Shown here: positions 22,677 through 30,216 of the stretch, piece after piece
How the letters are laid out: each line of letters opens with the position of its first letter
Numbering within the stretch: position 1 is the stretch's first letter
DNA from: Candidatus Hydrogenedentota bacterium
Lineage (GTDB): Bacteria > Hydrogenedentota > Hydrogenedentia > Hydrogenedentiales > CAITNO01
DNA: 30,216 nucleotides
Assembly (NCBI GenBank): GCA_903922535.1
Contig: CAIXUF010000201.1
Coordinates: forward strand, 1-30,216
Direction: 5' to 3'
Position numbers and translations under genes: made by a program
Notes under the pieces: model-generated
What the model saw: only the letters and a program-made list of their open reading frames with translations
Told to the model about the DNA's origin: nothing
The model's database searches: none

Positions 22677-23822
22677 CTACTCCACGCGCAGCACGGCGCA
22701 TTTGAGGTAGGCGGTTTCGGGCATGGTGAGCAGCACGGGGTGGTCGGGCGCGGCGCCGCGCATCTCCAGCAGGGAAACGCGCCTGCCCGTGGAGGTGGCC
22801 GCGTACTTCACCGTTTCCAGGAAAGTTGGCGTGTCCACAAAATGCGAGCACGACGAGGTGATCAGAAAGCCGCCCTCGGGCGCGATGCGGGCGAGCGCCA
22901 ATTCGTTGATGGCCTGGTAGCGCGGGAGCGCCTTGCGCACCAGGGTGCGGTTCTTCGCCAGCGCGGGCGGATCGAGCACGACCACGTCGAAAAAGTTTGT
23001 CGCCTCGCCCAGCACCTTTTCCACGTCACTCTTCACGAAAACGCACCTGTCGGCAACGCCGTTCAATTCCGCGTTGCGGCCGGCCTGGGCGACTGCCTTC
23101 TCGGAGGTGTCCACGCCCAGCACGGACTGCGCCCCGGCGAGCGCCGCGTTGCAAGACCAGAACCCGTGGTAGCAGTGGCCGTCGAACACGCGGGCGCCGG
23201 CCGCAAAGGTCCGGACGCTCTGCCAATTGCGGCGCTGGTCCAGGAAAAGCCCTGTCTTTTGCGCCTCGGCCAGGTTCAATTCGGCCTGCACCCCGTCCAC
23301 GTCGAGCGGCACGACCTCGGGCACCGTGCCGAAGGTCTTCGTGGTGTTCCCCCAGGCGAAGACCACGCCGGTCGCGCCGTTGTCGGCCATGCAGGCCTCG
23401 GCGATCATTTCCGCACAGCCGTTATAGAACACGGATGCCGCGCGCGCCACGGCCACCGTGCCATAACGATCCACCACGAGCCCGGGCAGCCCGTCGCTCT
23501 CGCCGTAGATCCCGCGGTAGACGGAAGAGCCGGGAAACAATCTCGCGCGGAGCGCCCGCGCCGCGGCAAAGCGGGCAAGAAAGAACTCGGCGTCCAGTTC
23601 TTCCTGGTGCCGGGTGACGATGCGCACGGCGATGCCGCCCTGCGTCTGGTAGAAGCCGCGGCCCACGAAACGGCGGCCGTCGGAAAACACATCGACCACC
23701 TCGCCGTCAGAGATGTCTTCGGGAAGGTGTTTGAATTCGTTGCGGTAGGCCCAGAGGTGCCCGCGCAGCAGGCGTCGGTCTTCTTTGGGATTGAGAGTAA
23801 GCGACTTGAGCAAAGATTTCAC
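22677..23822 (-). CDS. rlmI: 23S rRNA (cytosine-5) methyltransferase, RlmI type
   Basis: This 381-residue enzyme has an N-terminal PUA-like domain (about 1-75, with LRGHLWAYRNEF and DGRRFVGRGFYQ), a linker domain containing GESDGLPGLVVDRYG, and a SAM-binding domain. Motif I is VFDGHCYHGFWSCNAA, with the Thr-Gly-Gly common in relatives replaced by His-Gly-Phe. DPPALAK (284-290) and SSCSHF (323-328) are the catalytic motifs, and the C-terminal ADHPV/AAPDHPVLL block matches RlmI closely. It methylates a cytosine of 23S rRNA in the cytoplasm. GTG 23822 is chosen because CGGAG (complement of 23831-23835) lies 8 nt upstream and the conserved PUA start follows; an in-frame ATG lies at 23855. The downstream neighbour is the propeller gene. 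Confidence 0.85.
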   Translation of the reverse strand: MKSLLKSLTLNPKEDRRLLRGHLWAYRNEFKHLPEDISDGEVVDVFSDGRRFVGRGFYQTQGGIAVRIVTRHQEELDAEFFLARFAAARALRARLFPGSSVYRGIYGESDGLPGLVVDRYGTVAVARAASVFYNGCAEMIAEACMADNGATGVVFAWGNTTKTFGTVPEVVPLDVDGVQAELNLAEAQKTGLFLDQRRNWQSVRTFAAGARVFDGHCYHGFWSCNAALAGAQSVLGVDTSEKAVAQAGRNAELNGVADRCVFVKSDVEKVLGEATNFFDVVVLDPPALAKNRTLVRKALPRYQAINELALARIAPEGGFLITSSCSHFVDTPTFLETVKYAATSTGRRVSLLEMRGAAPDHPVLLTMPETAYLKCAVLRVE

Positions 23823-24036
23823 GGGAAAGGCTCCGGTTGAAAGACGGGGTTCCATTCGGCAAACGGGTATTCTACCTGTCAGGCACCTTCCCGCGCCATT
23901 GCGGCTTGCCGCCCGGCCCCGGCGTGGAATGTCACAGGCACAGGACGAAAGGGACGGGCGGGACCGAGAGAGCGAGAATCTTGTTGAGCTTTGGCCGGAC
24001 AGGCTAAGCTTTCATGGACAAAAGGGAGCGCGTTCC

Positions 24037-24747
24037 ATGGAAAGAACAGAGAACCCCCTGAAGTTGCAGATTGCCTATTATCGGGCCCGCGCGCGGGAAT
24101 ACGACGAGTGGTTCTTCCGGGAGGGGCGCTATGACCGCGGCGAAGAACACCGGAAAGCCTGGCTTGCGGAAGTGGCCCAGGTTCAGGCGGCGCTCAGTCA
24201 GGCCCAACCCCGCGGAAAAGTGCTCGAACTTGCCTGCGGCACAGGCTTATGGACGGAGCAACTGCTCCGTTTCTCAGGGGAGTTGACCGCAGTGGACGCC
24301 TCTCCGGAAATGCTTGACCAGTGCCGGAAACGACTTGGATCGGGCACGGTGGAGTTCATCAACGCGGACCTCTTTGAATGGCGGCCCCGCACAACCTACG
24401 ACTTTGTGTTCTTCGGTTTCTGGCTGTCGCACATTCCGGCAGGCAGATTCCGCGCCTTCTGGGAGTTTGTCGCAAAAGCGCTGAACCCGGGTGGCAGCGT
24501 CTTCTTTGTCGACAGTCTGTTCACGGCATCCTCCACATCCACGGACCACAAGCCCATTGACCACAGCGGAACCGTCGAGCGAAAGCTCAATGATGGCCGG
24601 ACATTTGAAATCGTCAAGATATTCTATGAGCCGTCCGCACTGCGGGAACAACTCGTCCAGTTGGGATGGGAAGGCTCCGTTTGCCCAACCGCTCAGTTTT
24701 TCCTCCACGGCCACGTATGGCGCGCTGAAGCAGGGCATGGCGGTTGA
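24037..24747 (+). CDS. Class I SAM-dependent methyltransferase
   Basis: This 236-residue methyltransferase has motif I VLELACGTGLWTEQLL (62-77), an acidic residue ending the second strand in LTAVDASPEML (83-93), motif II FINADLFEW (107-115), and a YDFVFFGFWLSHIP motif IV/V region. The N-terminal segment YYRARAREYDEWFFREGRYD is typical of small-molecule methyltransferases of the UbiE/Methyltransf_25 type. The substrate cannot be deduced. ATG 24037 is preferred because GGGAG lies 8 nt upstream; the frame is open far further up but overlaps the rlmI start region on the other strand. It is followed by the mechanosensitive channel gene, 189 bp downstream on the same strand. Confidence 0.88.
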   Translation: MERTENPLKLQIAYYRARAREYDEWFFREGRYDRGEEHRKAWLAEVAQVQAALSQAQPRGKVLELACGTGLWTEQLLRFSGELTAVDASPEMLDQCRKRLGSGTVEFINADLFEWRPRTTYDFVFFGFWLSHIPAGRFRAFWEFVAKALNPGGSVFFVDSLFTASSTSTDHKPIDHSGTVERKLNDGRTFEIVKIFYEPSALREQLVQLGWEGSVCPTAQFFLHGHVWRAEAGHGG

Positions 24748-24936
24748 CCAGGCGAATTGGGGAAGGAAATGGATAACCGGGAGACGCGGGGTTGATCCCG
24801 GACCGGCGCTTGCCGGATGATCAGCGGCAATGCGCAATGGATCTGTCTTCTGCCGCTTTGTGCCGGGCGTTCTTGCCGCACTGGCACCTGGGACGGGCAA
24901 CAACGATCTTCCGGATTGCGGGAGTTATCCAAACTT

Positions 24937-27390
24937 ATGAAAAGCCTCTCGGCCACACACCGACACGCGGCCCTTGCACTGGTTCTGTTGCTGTTCCCGC
25001 TGGCGGGCCCGGCCCGGGCGGCCGCCGCGGCAGTTTCCCCGGCAAAGGAGGCCCCCGCAAAGACTTCGACGGCCGCGCCCGCAGACAAAACCCCCGCGAA
25101 GGCACCGGAGGCCGCGCCCGCAACGGCGGCACCGCCGGCATCCGAAGCCAACGCATCATCCCCTCCCGCGGCGGATCAGAAGGCGGCCACCACGCAGGAG
25201 GTCACCGAGACGGATCTGACCGCGCGCCTGGGCGAGACGGAGACCTCCATTAACGACGACCTCAAGATTGAATCGGGCGCGGCGGCCCCGCCGGCAAACG
25301 TGATTTTGGAGGACGTGCAGGGCCGCACGGCCGCGCTGCGCACGCTGCAGGCGGCGCTCCAACAGCGGCTTTCCCTGGTGCGCGGGCAGAAGACGGCGAC
25401 CGAACAACTCGCCGCGTCGCAAAAGGCGCGCGACACCTTCAAGGGACTTGATGATCCGCCGCCTTACACGATGGCCTATGTCGACGAGTTGCTCGACAAG
25501 GCAAACGCCTGCCAGATGGACCTGGACACGGAGAAACTCGCCGGGGAAAACTGGCGCCAGACGCAGGCCATGCAGCAGGAGGATGCCGATGCGGCCAAGA
25601 CGGCGCTGAACCAGGCAACGGACGCGGTGAGCGGCGCCTCCGACGACGCGGCGAAGAACCGGGCGGAATGGGCCACCGAAACCGCACGCATCGCCCTGAG
25701 CGCGGCGGACCACCAGCTTGCCGCCGCGAACATGCGACTGGACCGGTCCGCAACACAGCAGCGCCGCCTTGAGGCGGACCTGGAACTCGCCAAACGCCAG
25801 GTGGCCGCAGCCCGGGCGCAGCTGGTCTTCAAGGAAAGCGAGTTCAAGGAACTCTGCGCGGCGCAGGACGCGGCCGTGACCGGTGTCGGGCGGGAAATTG
25901 AGAGCGCCCGCCGCGAACTGGGCCGCCGCACCGCCCAACTGGCAGACTTGGAACGCCGTGCCGACACCGCCACCAACAAGCAGGCAGCCGAGAAAGCCCG
26001 CGCCGAGGCCGATGCCGCCAAACTCCGCGTCGACGCCCAGCGGTCCGGCCTCTCCACGCTGGAGTACATCCAGCGCTGCGAGGGGGAAGAGAAGAGCATC
26101 TGGGAAACCCGGTACAAACTCAGCCGCGGCGCCGCGCCCGCCAAGGACATTCCCTTTGCCGACATTGCACAGCGCCTGCAAACCAAGCTGGACTCCCTGA
26201 CCGGCGTGCGGCGCGTTTCCGAGCAGCGCGGACTGGTGCTGCGCACGCAGATCGCCGCGCAGGAAAAAGAACTGGACGGCATGACCGCGGACGATCCGGA
26301 CCGGGACGCCGCACAGAAGCGGCTTGCCGCGCTGCGCGAACGGGGCGAGCTCAACGACCGGCTCCAGCGGCTCATCGCAGAACTGGCCATGATGTACGAG
26401 CGCGCCCTGGACGAACTGCACGCGCGCATGGACCGCATGTCCGTGGCCGAGCGCCTGTCCGAGGCATGGCGCTGGGCCAAGACCCTGTTCGGCAGCATCG
26501 CGGACCGCGAACTCTCCGAGGTGGGCGGCAAGTCCATCACACCGCGCAAGCTGTTCAACGGCTTCATCATTCTGGCCGTCGGCTTTCTGCTGAGCCGCCT
26601 GATTCTCCGCTACCTGCGCAACCGGCTCTTTCCCCGCCTGGGCATCAAGACCAACGTCGCGCTCATCGCCGAAAACCTGACCAAGTATTTCCTGCTTTTC
26701 ATGGTGTGCTTCGCGGCCCTGCAGTATCTGAACATCCCGCTGACCGTCTTCACCTTCCTCGGCGGCGCGGTGGCCATCGGCGTCGGCTTCGGCGCGCAGA
26801 ACCTGATCAACAACTTCCTGAGCGGACTCATCCTGATGGGCGAGCAGCCCATCCGCGTGGGCGACATTGTGGAGGTGGAGGGGCTCACGGGCAGCGTGGT
26901 CAACATCGGCGCGCGCGCCTCCGCGCTGCGCACCTTCTCCGGCATCGACGTGCTGATTCCCAACAGCAAGTTTCTGGAGAACAAGGTGGTTAACTGGACC
27001 CTGACAAACTCCCGCATGCGCTATGAAGTGCGCGTCGGCGTCGCCTACGGCTCCCCCACGCGCGACGTGGCCCGCATCATGCACCGCGCCGTCGTCGAGC
27101 ACGGCAAGGTGCTCAAAGATCCGGAGCCGCTGGTGGTGTTTGAGGATTTTGGCGACAACGCCATGATTTTCAAGGTCTATTTCTGGCTCGACATCTCCAC
27201 CTCCGACGCCCGGGTGGTCCGCAGCGACCTGCGCCACATCATCGACCGCCGCTTCGAGGAGGCGGGCATTGTCATGGCCCCTGCCCAGCGGGAAGTGCGC
27301 CTCAACACGGGCGAACCCATCCGTATCCGGATGGCACCCGCGGACCAAATCGGCAAGGAGGAGAATCCTCAACCCGGTCCGGAAATGTAG
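24937..27390 (+). CDS. MscK/MscS-family mechanosensitive channel with long periplasmic coiled coil
   Basis: This 817-residue protein has a signal peptide (about 1-30), an Ala/Pro/Lys/Thr-rich linker (30-90) and a long coiled-coil region of Arg/Ala/Glu-rich helices (about 125-510). Transmembrane segments follow (about 539-557, 580-600 and the pore helix). The pore helix and adjoining beta domain carry the MscS signature FLGGAVAIGVGFGAQNLINN (607-626) and GEQPIRVGDIVEVEG, with a C-terminal alpha/beta domain to about 795. Such channels open under membrane tension to release solutes in hypo-osmotic shock; the large periplasmic part resembles MscK/KefA, though with fewer predicted membrane spans. 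ATG 24937 precedes the signal peptide; GGGAG lies 12 nt upstream. A terminator follows at 27431. Confidence 0.9.
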   Translation: MKSLSATHRHAALALVLLLFPLAGPARAAAAAVSPAKEAPAKTSTAAPADKTPAKAPEAAPATAAPPASEANASSPPAADQKAATTQEVTETDLTARLGETETSINDDLKIESGAAAPPANVILEDVQGRTAALRTLQAALQQRLSLVRGQKTATEQLAASQKARDTFKGLDDPPPYTMAYVDELLDKANACQMDLDTEKLAGENWRQTQAMQQEDADAAKTALNQATDAVSGASDDAAKNRAEWATETARIALSAADHQLAAANMRLDRSATQQRRLEADLELAKRQVAAARAQLVFKESEFKELCAAQDAAVTGVGREIESARRELGRRTAQLADLERRADTATNKQAAEKARAEADAAKLRVDAQRSGLSTLEYIQRCEGEEKSIWETRYKLSRGAAPAKDIPFADIAQRLQTKLDSLTGVRRVSEQRGLVLRTQIAAQEKELDGMTADDPDRDAAQKRLAALRERGELNDRLQRLIAELAMMYERALDELHARMDRMSVAERLSEAWRWAKTLFGSIADRELSEVGGKSITPRKLFNGFIILAVGFLLSRLILRYLRNRLFPRLGIKTNVALIAENLTKYFLLFMVCFAALQYLNIPLTVFTFLGGAVAIGVGFGAQNLINNFLSGLILMGEQPIRVGDIVEVEGLTGSVVNIGARASALRTFSGIDVLIPNSKFLENKVVNWTLTNSRMRYEVRVGVAYGSPTRDVARIMHRAVVEHGKVLKDPEPLVVFEDFGDNAMIFKVYFWLDISTSDARVVRSDLRHIIDRRFEEAGIVMAPAQREVRLNTGEPIRIRMAPADQIGKEENPQPGPEM

Positions 27391-27430
27391 GCCAGCCGCC
27401 CCCGCCTGTCGGTCCCGCATTTTTTTGAGT

Positions 27431-27457
27431 GCGGTGGCCATGCCGCCGCTCTTTTTT
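27431..27457 (+). terminator. Rho-independent terminator after the channel gene
   Basis: GCGGTGGC (27431-27438) pairs with GCCGCCGC (27442-27449), with one G-U pair, over a 3-nt loop. TCTTTTTT follows. It lies 40 bp after the stop codon at 27390. Confidence 0.8.
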
Positions 27458-27478
27458 CGCCATGGCCATGCCATGGCG
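27458..27478. repeat. Perfect 8-bp stem-loop
   Basis: CGCCATGG-ccatg-CCATGGCG directly follows the terminator T-run. It lies on the 3' side of the minus-strand surface-protein gene, where it could protect that message; no T-run follows on that strand. Confidence 0.45.
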
Positions 27479-27557
27479 ATCATGCGCACAACGCCGCAAT
27501 CCCGGGCACGCCAATCTCCAGAGTGGCTTTCTGGCAAACGCGCGTTCCGCCCCGGTT

Positions 27558-30038
27558 CTATTGCATCCGGCACCGCGACACCAGCAAAAGAACCCCCAGA
27601 CCCAGCCCGCCCAGAAAGAGGTCGCCAAGGCTTTTCTTCGCTTTGTCAAAGGTGAAAGCGCCCTTGCCGTTCATGCATCCGCAGGACGGGGTCGGTCCCG
27701 TAGAGTCACGACCGATCAGGCCGTCGCCGTCCGTGTCCACCGCGTTGAACACCGCCTGCGTGAGACCCGGAAGCGCGGCCTGCGCCTCGGCAAAACTGAT
27801 CCGGCCGTCGCCGTTCGTGTCCATCCCGGCAAAACCGGCTTGGAGCCGGGCGCGCAAATCCGCCTCCGTCGGCGCGGCGGTCTCGCCCTCGCCTTCAATC
27901 AGTGCTTCACCTTCGCCCTCCCCTTCTCCCTCGGCAGGGCACGCACCGCTGGACAGCACCAGCGCCACCGCGCTTCCTGTGGCAACATGCTGACCCGCCG
28001 TTGGGATCTGCCGGACAACCAAACCTGCCGCAACGCTGTCGTTGCACTCCTGGCTCACAATGCCCGTGGTCAGATTCGCGACCGTGAGCGTGGCGCCCGC
28101 CGCAGCCTGGGTCTGACCAACAACATTGGGCACAACTGTTTCGGCTTCTCCCTCACCCTCACCTTCACCTTCACCTTCACCCTCAGCGCAGGGACCGGAA
28201 GAAACGGTCAGCGCCACGGCGGTACCGGGTGCCGCCTGTTCACTGCTTGCCGGCGTTTGACTGATGACGAGTCCCGCCGCCGTGCTGCTGCTGCACTGCT
28301 GCGTCACCGTGCCGGTGACCAGCCCCGCGCTGATGAGCATGACGCTGGCCGCCGCCTGCGTCTGGCCCACCACGTTGGGAACGGCCTCGATGATCGGCCC
28401 AAGGGACACCACCAGCGCCACGGCGCTGCCAAGCGGCACCTGCTGTCCCACTGCGGGTGTCTGGCTGATGACCAGCCCCGCCGCCACCGTAATGCTCCAT
28501 TGCTGGGTCACCGCGCCGGTGGTCAGATTCGCGCCACTGAGCGCGGCCTCCGCCGCAGACAGGGTTTGGCCGACAACGTTTGGTACCACTGTTTCGGCTT
28601 CGCCTTCACTCTCACCTTCACCCTCCCCGCCCGCAGGCGCATAGGTGGCCGAGAACGTTACCGTGCCGCCCGACGACAGATTCTGGGACACCGGGGTCGC
28701 GGGTGTCGTGTACCCGCTCAGGGCACCCCAGGTTAGCGCGATGCCGCCGGTTGGAATTCCCGTTACCGTCTTCGTGCCGGTACCGTCGTGAGCGATGCCA
28801 TCTCCATCGGCAAACGACCAAGGCGCGCTGGCGGGAGTGACCGTGATCTGCACGGTGCCCGACTGCCGCACAAAAGTGCCGGCAAAGGTCACCATCTCCC
28901 CTATGGCCAACGCCTGTGGGGTCGGATCGGTGGGTTTGTCGTAGCCCGTCAGGTTGCCCCAAGTGACGCTGATTTGCCCTGTCGGCACATTTACGACGGT
29001 CTGGGAGCCGACGCCGCTGTGTAGGGTGCCAATCCCGTCCGTAAATGACCAGGGAGCCGACGCGGGTGTGACGGAGACTTGGACGGTCCCCGTCGTTTGA
29101 AGGACATGCACGGTCCGCACAACCTGCACCGCGGCATTGCCCGACGAATCTTTAACGTCATAGCTGACGGTGTAATCGCCGACTTTGGACGTGTCCACGT
29201 GGTTCGCGGTGACTATTGCGGTCGTCAGGGTACCGTCGTAGTTGTCCGTTGCCGTGGCCCCGGCATCCGTGTACGTGGCACCCAAATCCACATTTGCGGA
29301 AACATCGCCCGTTAGTGCAATGACCGGCTTTTGCGTGTCGCGCACCTGGACCGTGCGCACCGCTTGATTCGCCGCATTACCCGAAGAATCCGTCACATCG
29401 TAGGTAACCGTGTAGTCACCGATCACCGCCGCGGTCACATGGTTCACTGTGGCTATCCTGGAGGTCAAATTGCCCTCGTAGGCGTCTGTTGCCGTTGCGC
29501 CCAAGTCGGCGTAGGCCGTCTTGGCTTCAACGGTGACCGTTGCATCGCCGTTCAGCGTGATGACCGGCTTTGCCGTGTCCACGATGTTCACCGTGCGCAC
29601 CGCCTGACTTGCGTTCCCGGCGGCGTCCTGCACCCTGTACGTGACAACATGCGTTCCAAGTGCCACGGAACTAACCGGAAGTCCCGAGGTGACAAGCGCG
29701 CCCGTCAACGGGCCGTCCACCGCGTCATTCGCCGTTGCCCCCAGATCGGTGTATGAGGCGCCCGCCTCGATGTCCAAAAGCGTTCCGCCCTGGACAGCGA
29801 TAACGGGAGCGGTCCTGTCAACCTGATAGGACTCGCCGGACTGAAATGCGGAAGCAAAGGCATTTCCTGTCGTGTCGGTGATTCCCGTGCTTGCCACCGC
29901 ATCCAGCCAAAGGAGACCATCACCTGTGCCGGTGGCGACGGTCACGACATAGGAACTGCCGCCGCCCTGCACACCGACAACGGACGCACCGGACACACCA
30001 TCGCCGACGGCGGCAAAATGGACCGCTGACAATCCCAA
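27558..30038 (-). CDS. 5'-truncated Ig-like/PASTA/EF-hand surface protein with C-terminal sorting tail
   Basis: The 826 residues begin inside an Ig-like domain; the frame stays open to 30065 and encodes the domain motif LTFSEDVLGL, so a longer N-terminus with its signal peptide has been lost. In order follow three DUF5011/HYR-like Ig domains (each ending DSSGN or DAAGN plus VRTV), two PEGA-like domains (VTPASAPWSF), and three PASTA repeats. Gly-Glu linkers follow the first PEGA/PASTA block and PASTA repeats two and three. A two-loop EF-hand (DTNGDGRISFAEA, DTDGDGLIGRD) comes next. The end is PSCGCMNGKG, a hydrophobic helix (LGDLFLGGLGLGVLLL) and a short basic tail SRCRMQ, resembling MYXO/JDVT-CTERM sorting signals. 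The usable start codon would be a TTG at 30038; without a signal peptide the product is probably non-functional. It converges on the channel gene. Confidence 0.8.
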   Translation of the reverse strand: MGLSAVHFAAVGDGVSGASVVGVQGGGSSYVVTVATGTGDGLLWLDAVASTGITDTTGNAFASAFQSGESYQVDRTAPVIAVQGGTLLDIEAGASYTDLGATANDAVDGPLTGALVTSGLPVSSVALGTHVVTYRVQDAAGNASQAVRTVNIVDTAKPVITLNGDATVTVEAKTAYADLGATATDAYEGNLTSRIATVNHVTAAVIGDYTVTYDVTDSSGNAANQAVRTVQVRDTQKPVIALTGDVSANVDLGATYTDAGATATDNYDGTLTTAIVTANHVDTSKVGDYTVSYDVKDSSGNAAVQVVRTVHVLQTTGTVQVSVTPASAPWSFTDGIGTLHSGVGSQTVVNVPTGQISVTWGNLTGYDKPTDPTPQALAIGEMVTFAGTFVRQSGTVQITVTPASAPWSFADGDGIAHDGTGTKTVTGIPTGGIALTWGALSGYTTPATPVSQNLSSGGTVTFSATYAPAGGEGEGESEGEAETVVPNVVGQTLSAAEAALSGANLTTGAVTQQWSITVAAGLVISQTPAVGQQVPLGSAVALVVSLGPIIEAVPNVVGQTQAAASVMLISAGLVTGTVTQQCSSSTAAGLVISQTPASSEQAAPGTAVALTVSSGPCAEGEGEGEGEGEGEAETVVPNVVGQTQAAAGATLTVANLTTGIVSQECNDSVAAGLVVRQIPTAGQHVATGSAVALVLSSGACPAEGEGEGEGEALIEGEGETAAPTEADLRARLQAGFAGMDTNGDGRISFAEAQAALPGLTQAVFNAVDTDGDGLIGRDSTGPTPSCGCMNGKGAFTFDKAKKSLGDLFLGGLGLGVLLLVSRCRMQ
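27906..28629 (-). repeat. Hexanucleotide repeats encoding Gly-Glu linkers
   Basis: Near-tandem ACCTTC/CCCTC hexamers (plus-strand view) encode GEGEGE stretches at about 27906-27935, 28147-28186 and 28594-28629. They flank PASTA domains and are prone to length change by slippage. Confidence 0.7.
27940..28586 (-). repeat. Three PASTA-encoding repeats
   Basis: VPNVVGQT starts at 28586, 28382 and 28133. The first two are 204 bp apart, the same period as the giant gene; the third is offset by a Gly-Glu linker. Copies two and three have the paired cysteines, while copy one has Trp and Ile in those places. Confidence 0.85.
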
Positions 30039-30078
30039 TACGTCTTCGCTGAATGTAAGTAGCCGTCAATAAATGACC

Positions 30079-30107
30079 TTTACAAAAGCACTTTCGATTG
30101 TTATACT
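30079..30107 (+). promoter_or_regulatory. Promoter of the transposase gene, leaderless layout
   Basis: TTTACA (30079-30084) and TATACT (30102-30107), 5 of 6 matches each, are 17 bp apart. The ATG at 30114 lies where transcription should begin, so the message may be leaderless. Confidence 0.65.
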
Positions 30108-30113
30108 GGGGGC

Positions 30114-30216
30114 ATGGAAAAGAGCACCGGAAGCGATTGCCAGCCGTTGATGCAATTGTGGCCCCACTTGGATGAGCGTGCCCGCCGCATGGTGGCCGCC
30201 TCGGAGGCATTGCGCC
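30114..30216 (+). CDS. Transposase N-terminus, probable ISAzo13 family (3' partial)
   Basis: The frame starts at ATG 30114 and runs off the window edge; 34 residues are visible. They include LMQLWPHLDERARRMVAASE, which resembles the WPHLDERxRRLxAAxEA opening of ISAzo13-type transposases as I recall them. No DDE residues are in view. The only possible ribosome-binding element is GGGGG one base from the ATG. Its start lies just outside the break in the Ig/PASTA gene, which is what an inserted element would look like. The family call rests on a short stretch. Confidence 0.65.
   Translation, partial: MEKSTGSDCQPLMQLWPHLDERARRMVAASEALR

Larger units (their letters stand above)
30056..30216 (+). 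mobile_element. Left end of a probable ISAzo13-type insertion sequence
   Basis: The coding match of the Ig-like gene stops at about 30056-30062. From there the sequence turns AT-richer, carries a transposase promoter and then the transposase start. The exact terminal inverted repeat and target duplication cannot be defined without the other end. Confidence 0.55.

Noticed and set aside
22440..23840. 466-residue plus-strand frame antisense to rlmI
   Set aside because: RlmI motifs DPPALAK and SSCSHF on the minus strand settle the coding strand.
25156..27573. 805-residue minus-strand frame antisense to the channel gene
   Set aside because: The sense strand carries the MscS signature, and the antisense frame has no recognisable domain.

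Overview
The window is GC-rich bacterial chromosome with tight coding, long secreted modular proteins and many intergenic hairpins. The taxon is inferred, not proven. Gly-Glu (GEGEGE) linkers ending in a Cys-Gly-Cys plus transmembrane tail, Cys-bearing PASTA repeats, and a mix of sialate-esterase-like, NagB-like and SMP-30 genes best fit a Candidatus Hydrogenedentota-type or other PVC-adjacent heterotroph. No rRNA, tRNA, CRISPR array or prophage was seen.

Layout. 1-534: 3' part of an SMP-30/gluconolactonase gene. 578-3635 (minus): AmaP-like membrane protein, then XerC, then a quinone oxidoreductase. 3833-5194: membrane-anchored TPR protein. 5195-5588: REP-type repeats. 5589-8080 (minus): NagB-like protein followed by a sialate O-acetylesterase-like protein. 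8122-8217: MITE-like inverted repeat. 8264-8560 (minus): MTH1187-type thiamine-binding protein. 8827-9732: RmlD-like reductase. 9733-10080: intergenic region with a good sigma70-type promoter overlapped by a perfect 16-bp palindrome. 10081-17355: 2424-residue lipoprotein with 19 PASTA repeats of exactly 204 bp each, a jelly-roll-like segment, eight Cys-bearing InlB-like repeats and an unknown C-terminal domain. 17374-17410: terminator. 17449-19713 (minus): NrdD-like protein without a glycyl-radical tail. 20117-20848: GT2 glycosyltransferase. 20936-21604: secreted protein of unknown function. 21650-23822 (minus): RlmI-type rRNA methyltransferase, then a secreted beta-propeller glycosidase-like protein. 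24037-24747: SAM methyltransferase. 24937-27390: MscK/MscS-type channel. 27558-30038 (minus): Ig/PASTA/EF-hand surface protein cut at its 5' end. 30114-30216: start of a probable ISAzo13-type transposase, which explains the truncation.

How it fits together. Several genes concern carbohydrates: SMP-30, the esterase/NagB-like pair, the propeller and RmlD/GT2. Two large envelope proteins use the same PASTA building block with a paired-cysteine signature. The most unusual content is that cysteine-paired PASTA architecture and its apparent operator-controlled promoter, the truncation of its smaller relative beside a transposase gene, and two enzyme homologues that lack a hallmark catalytic element (NagB-like, NrdD-like).
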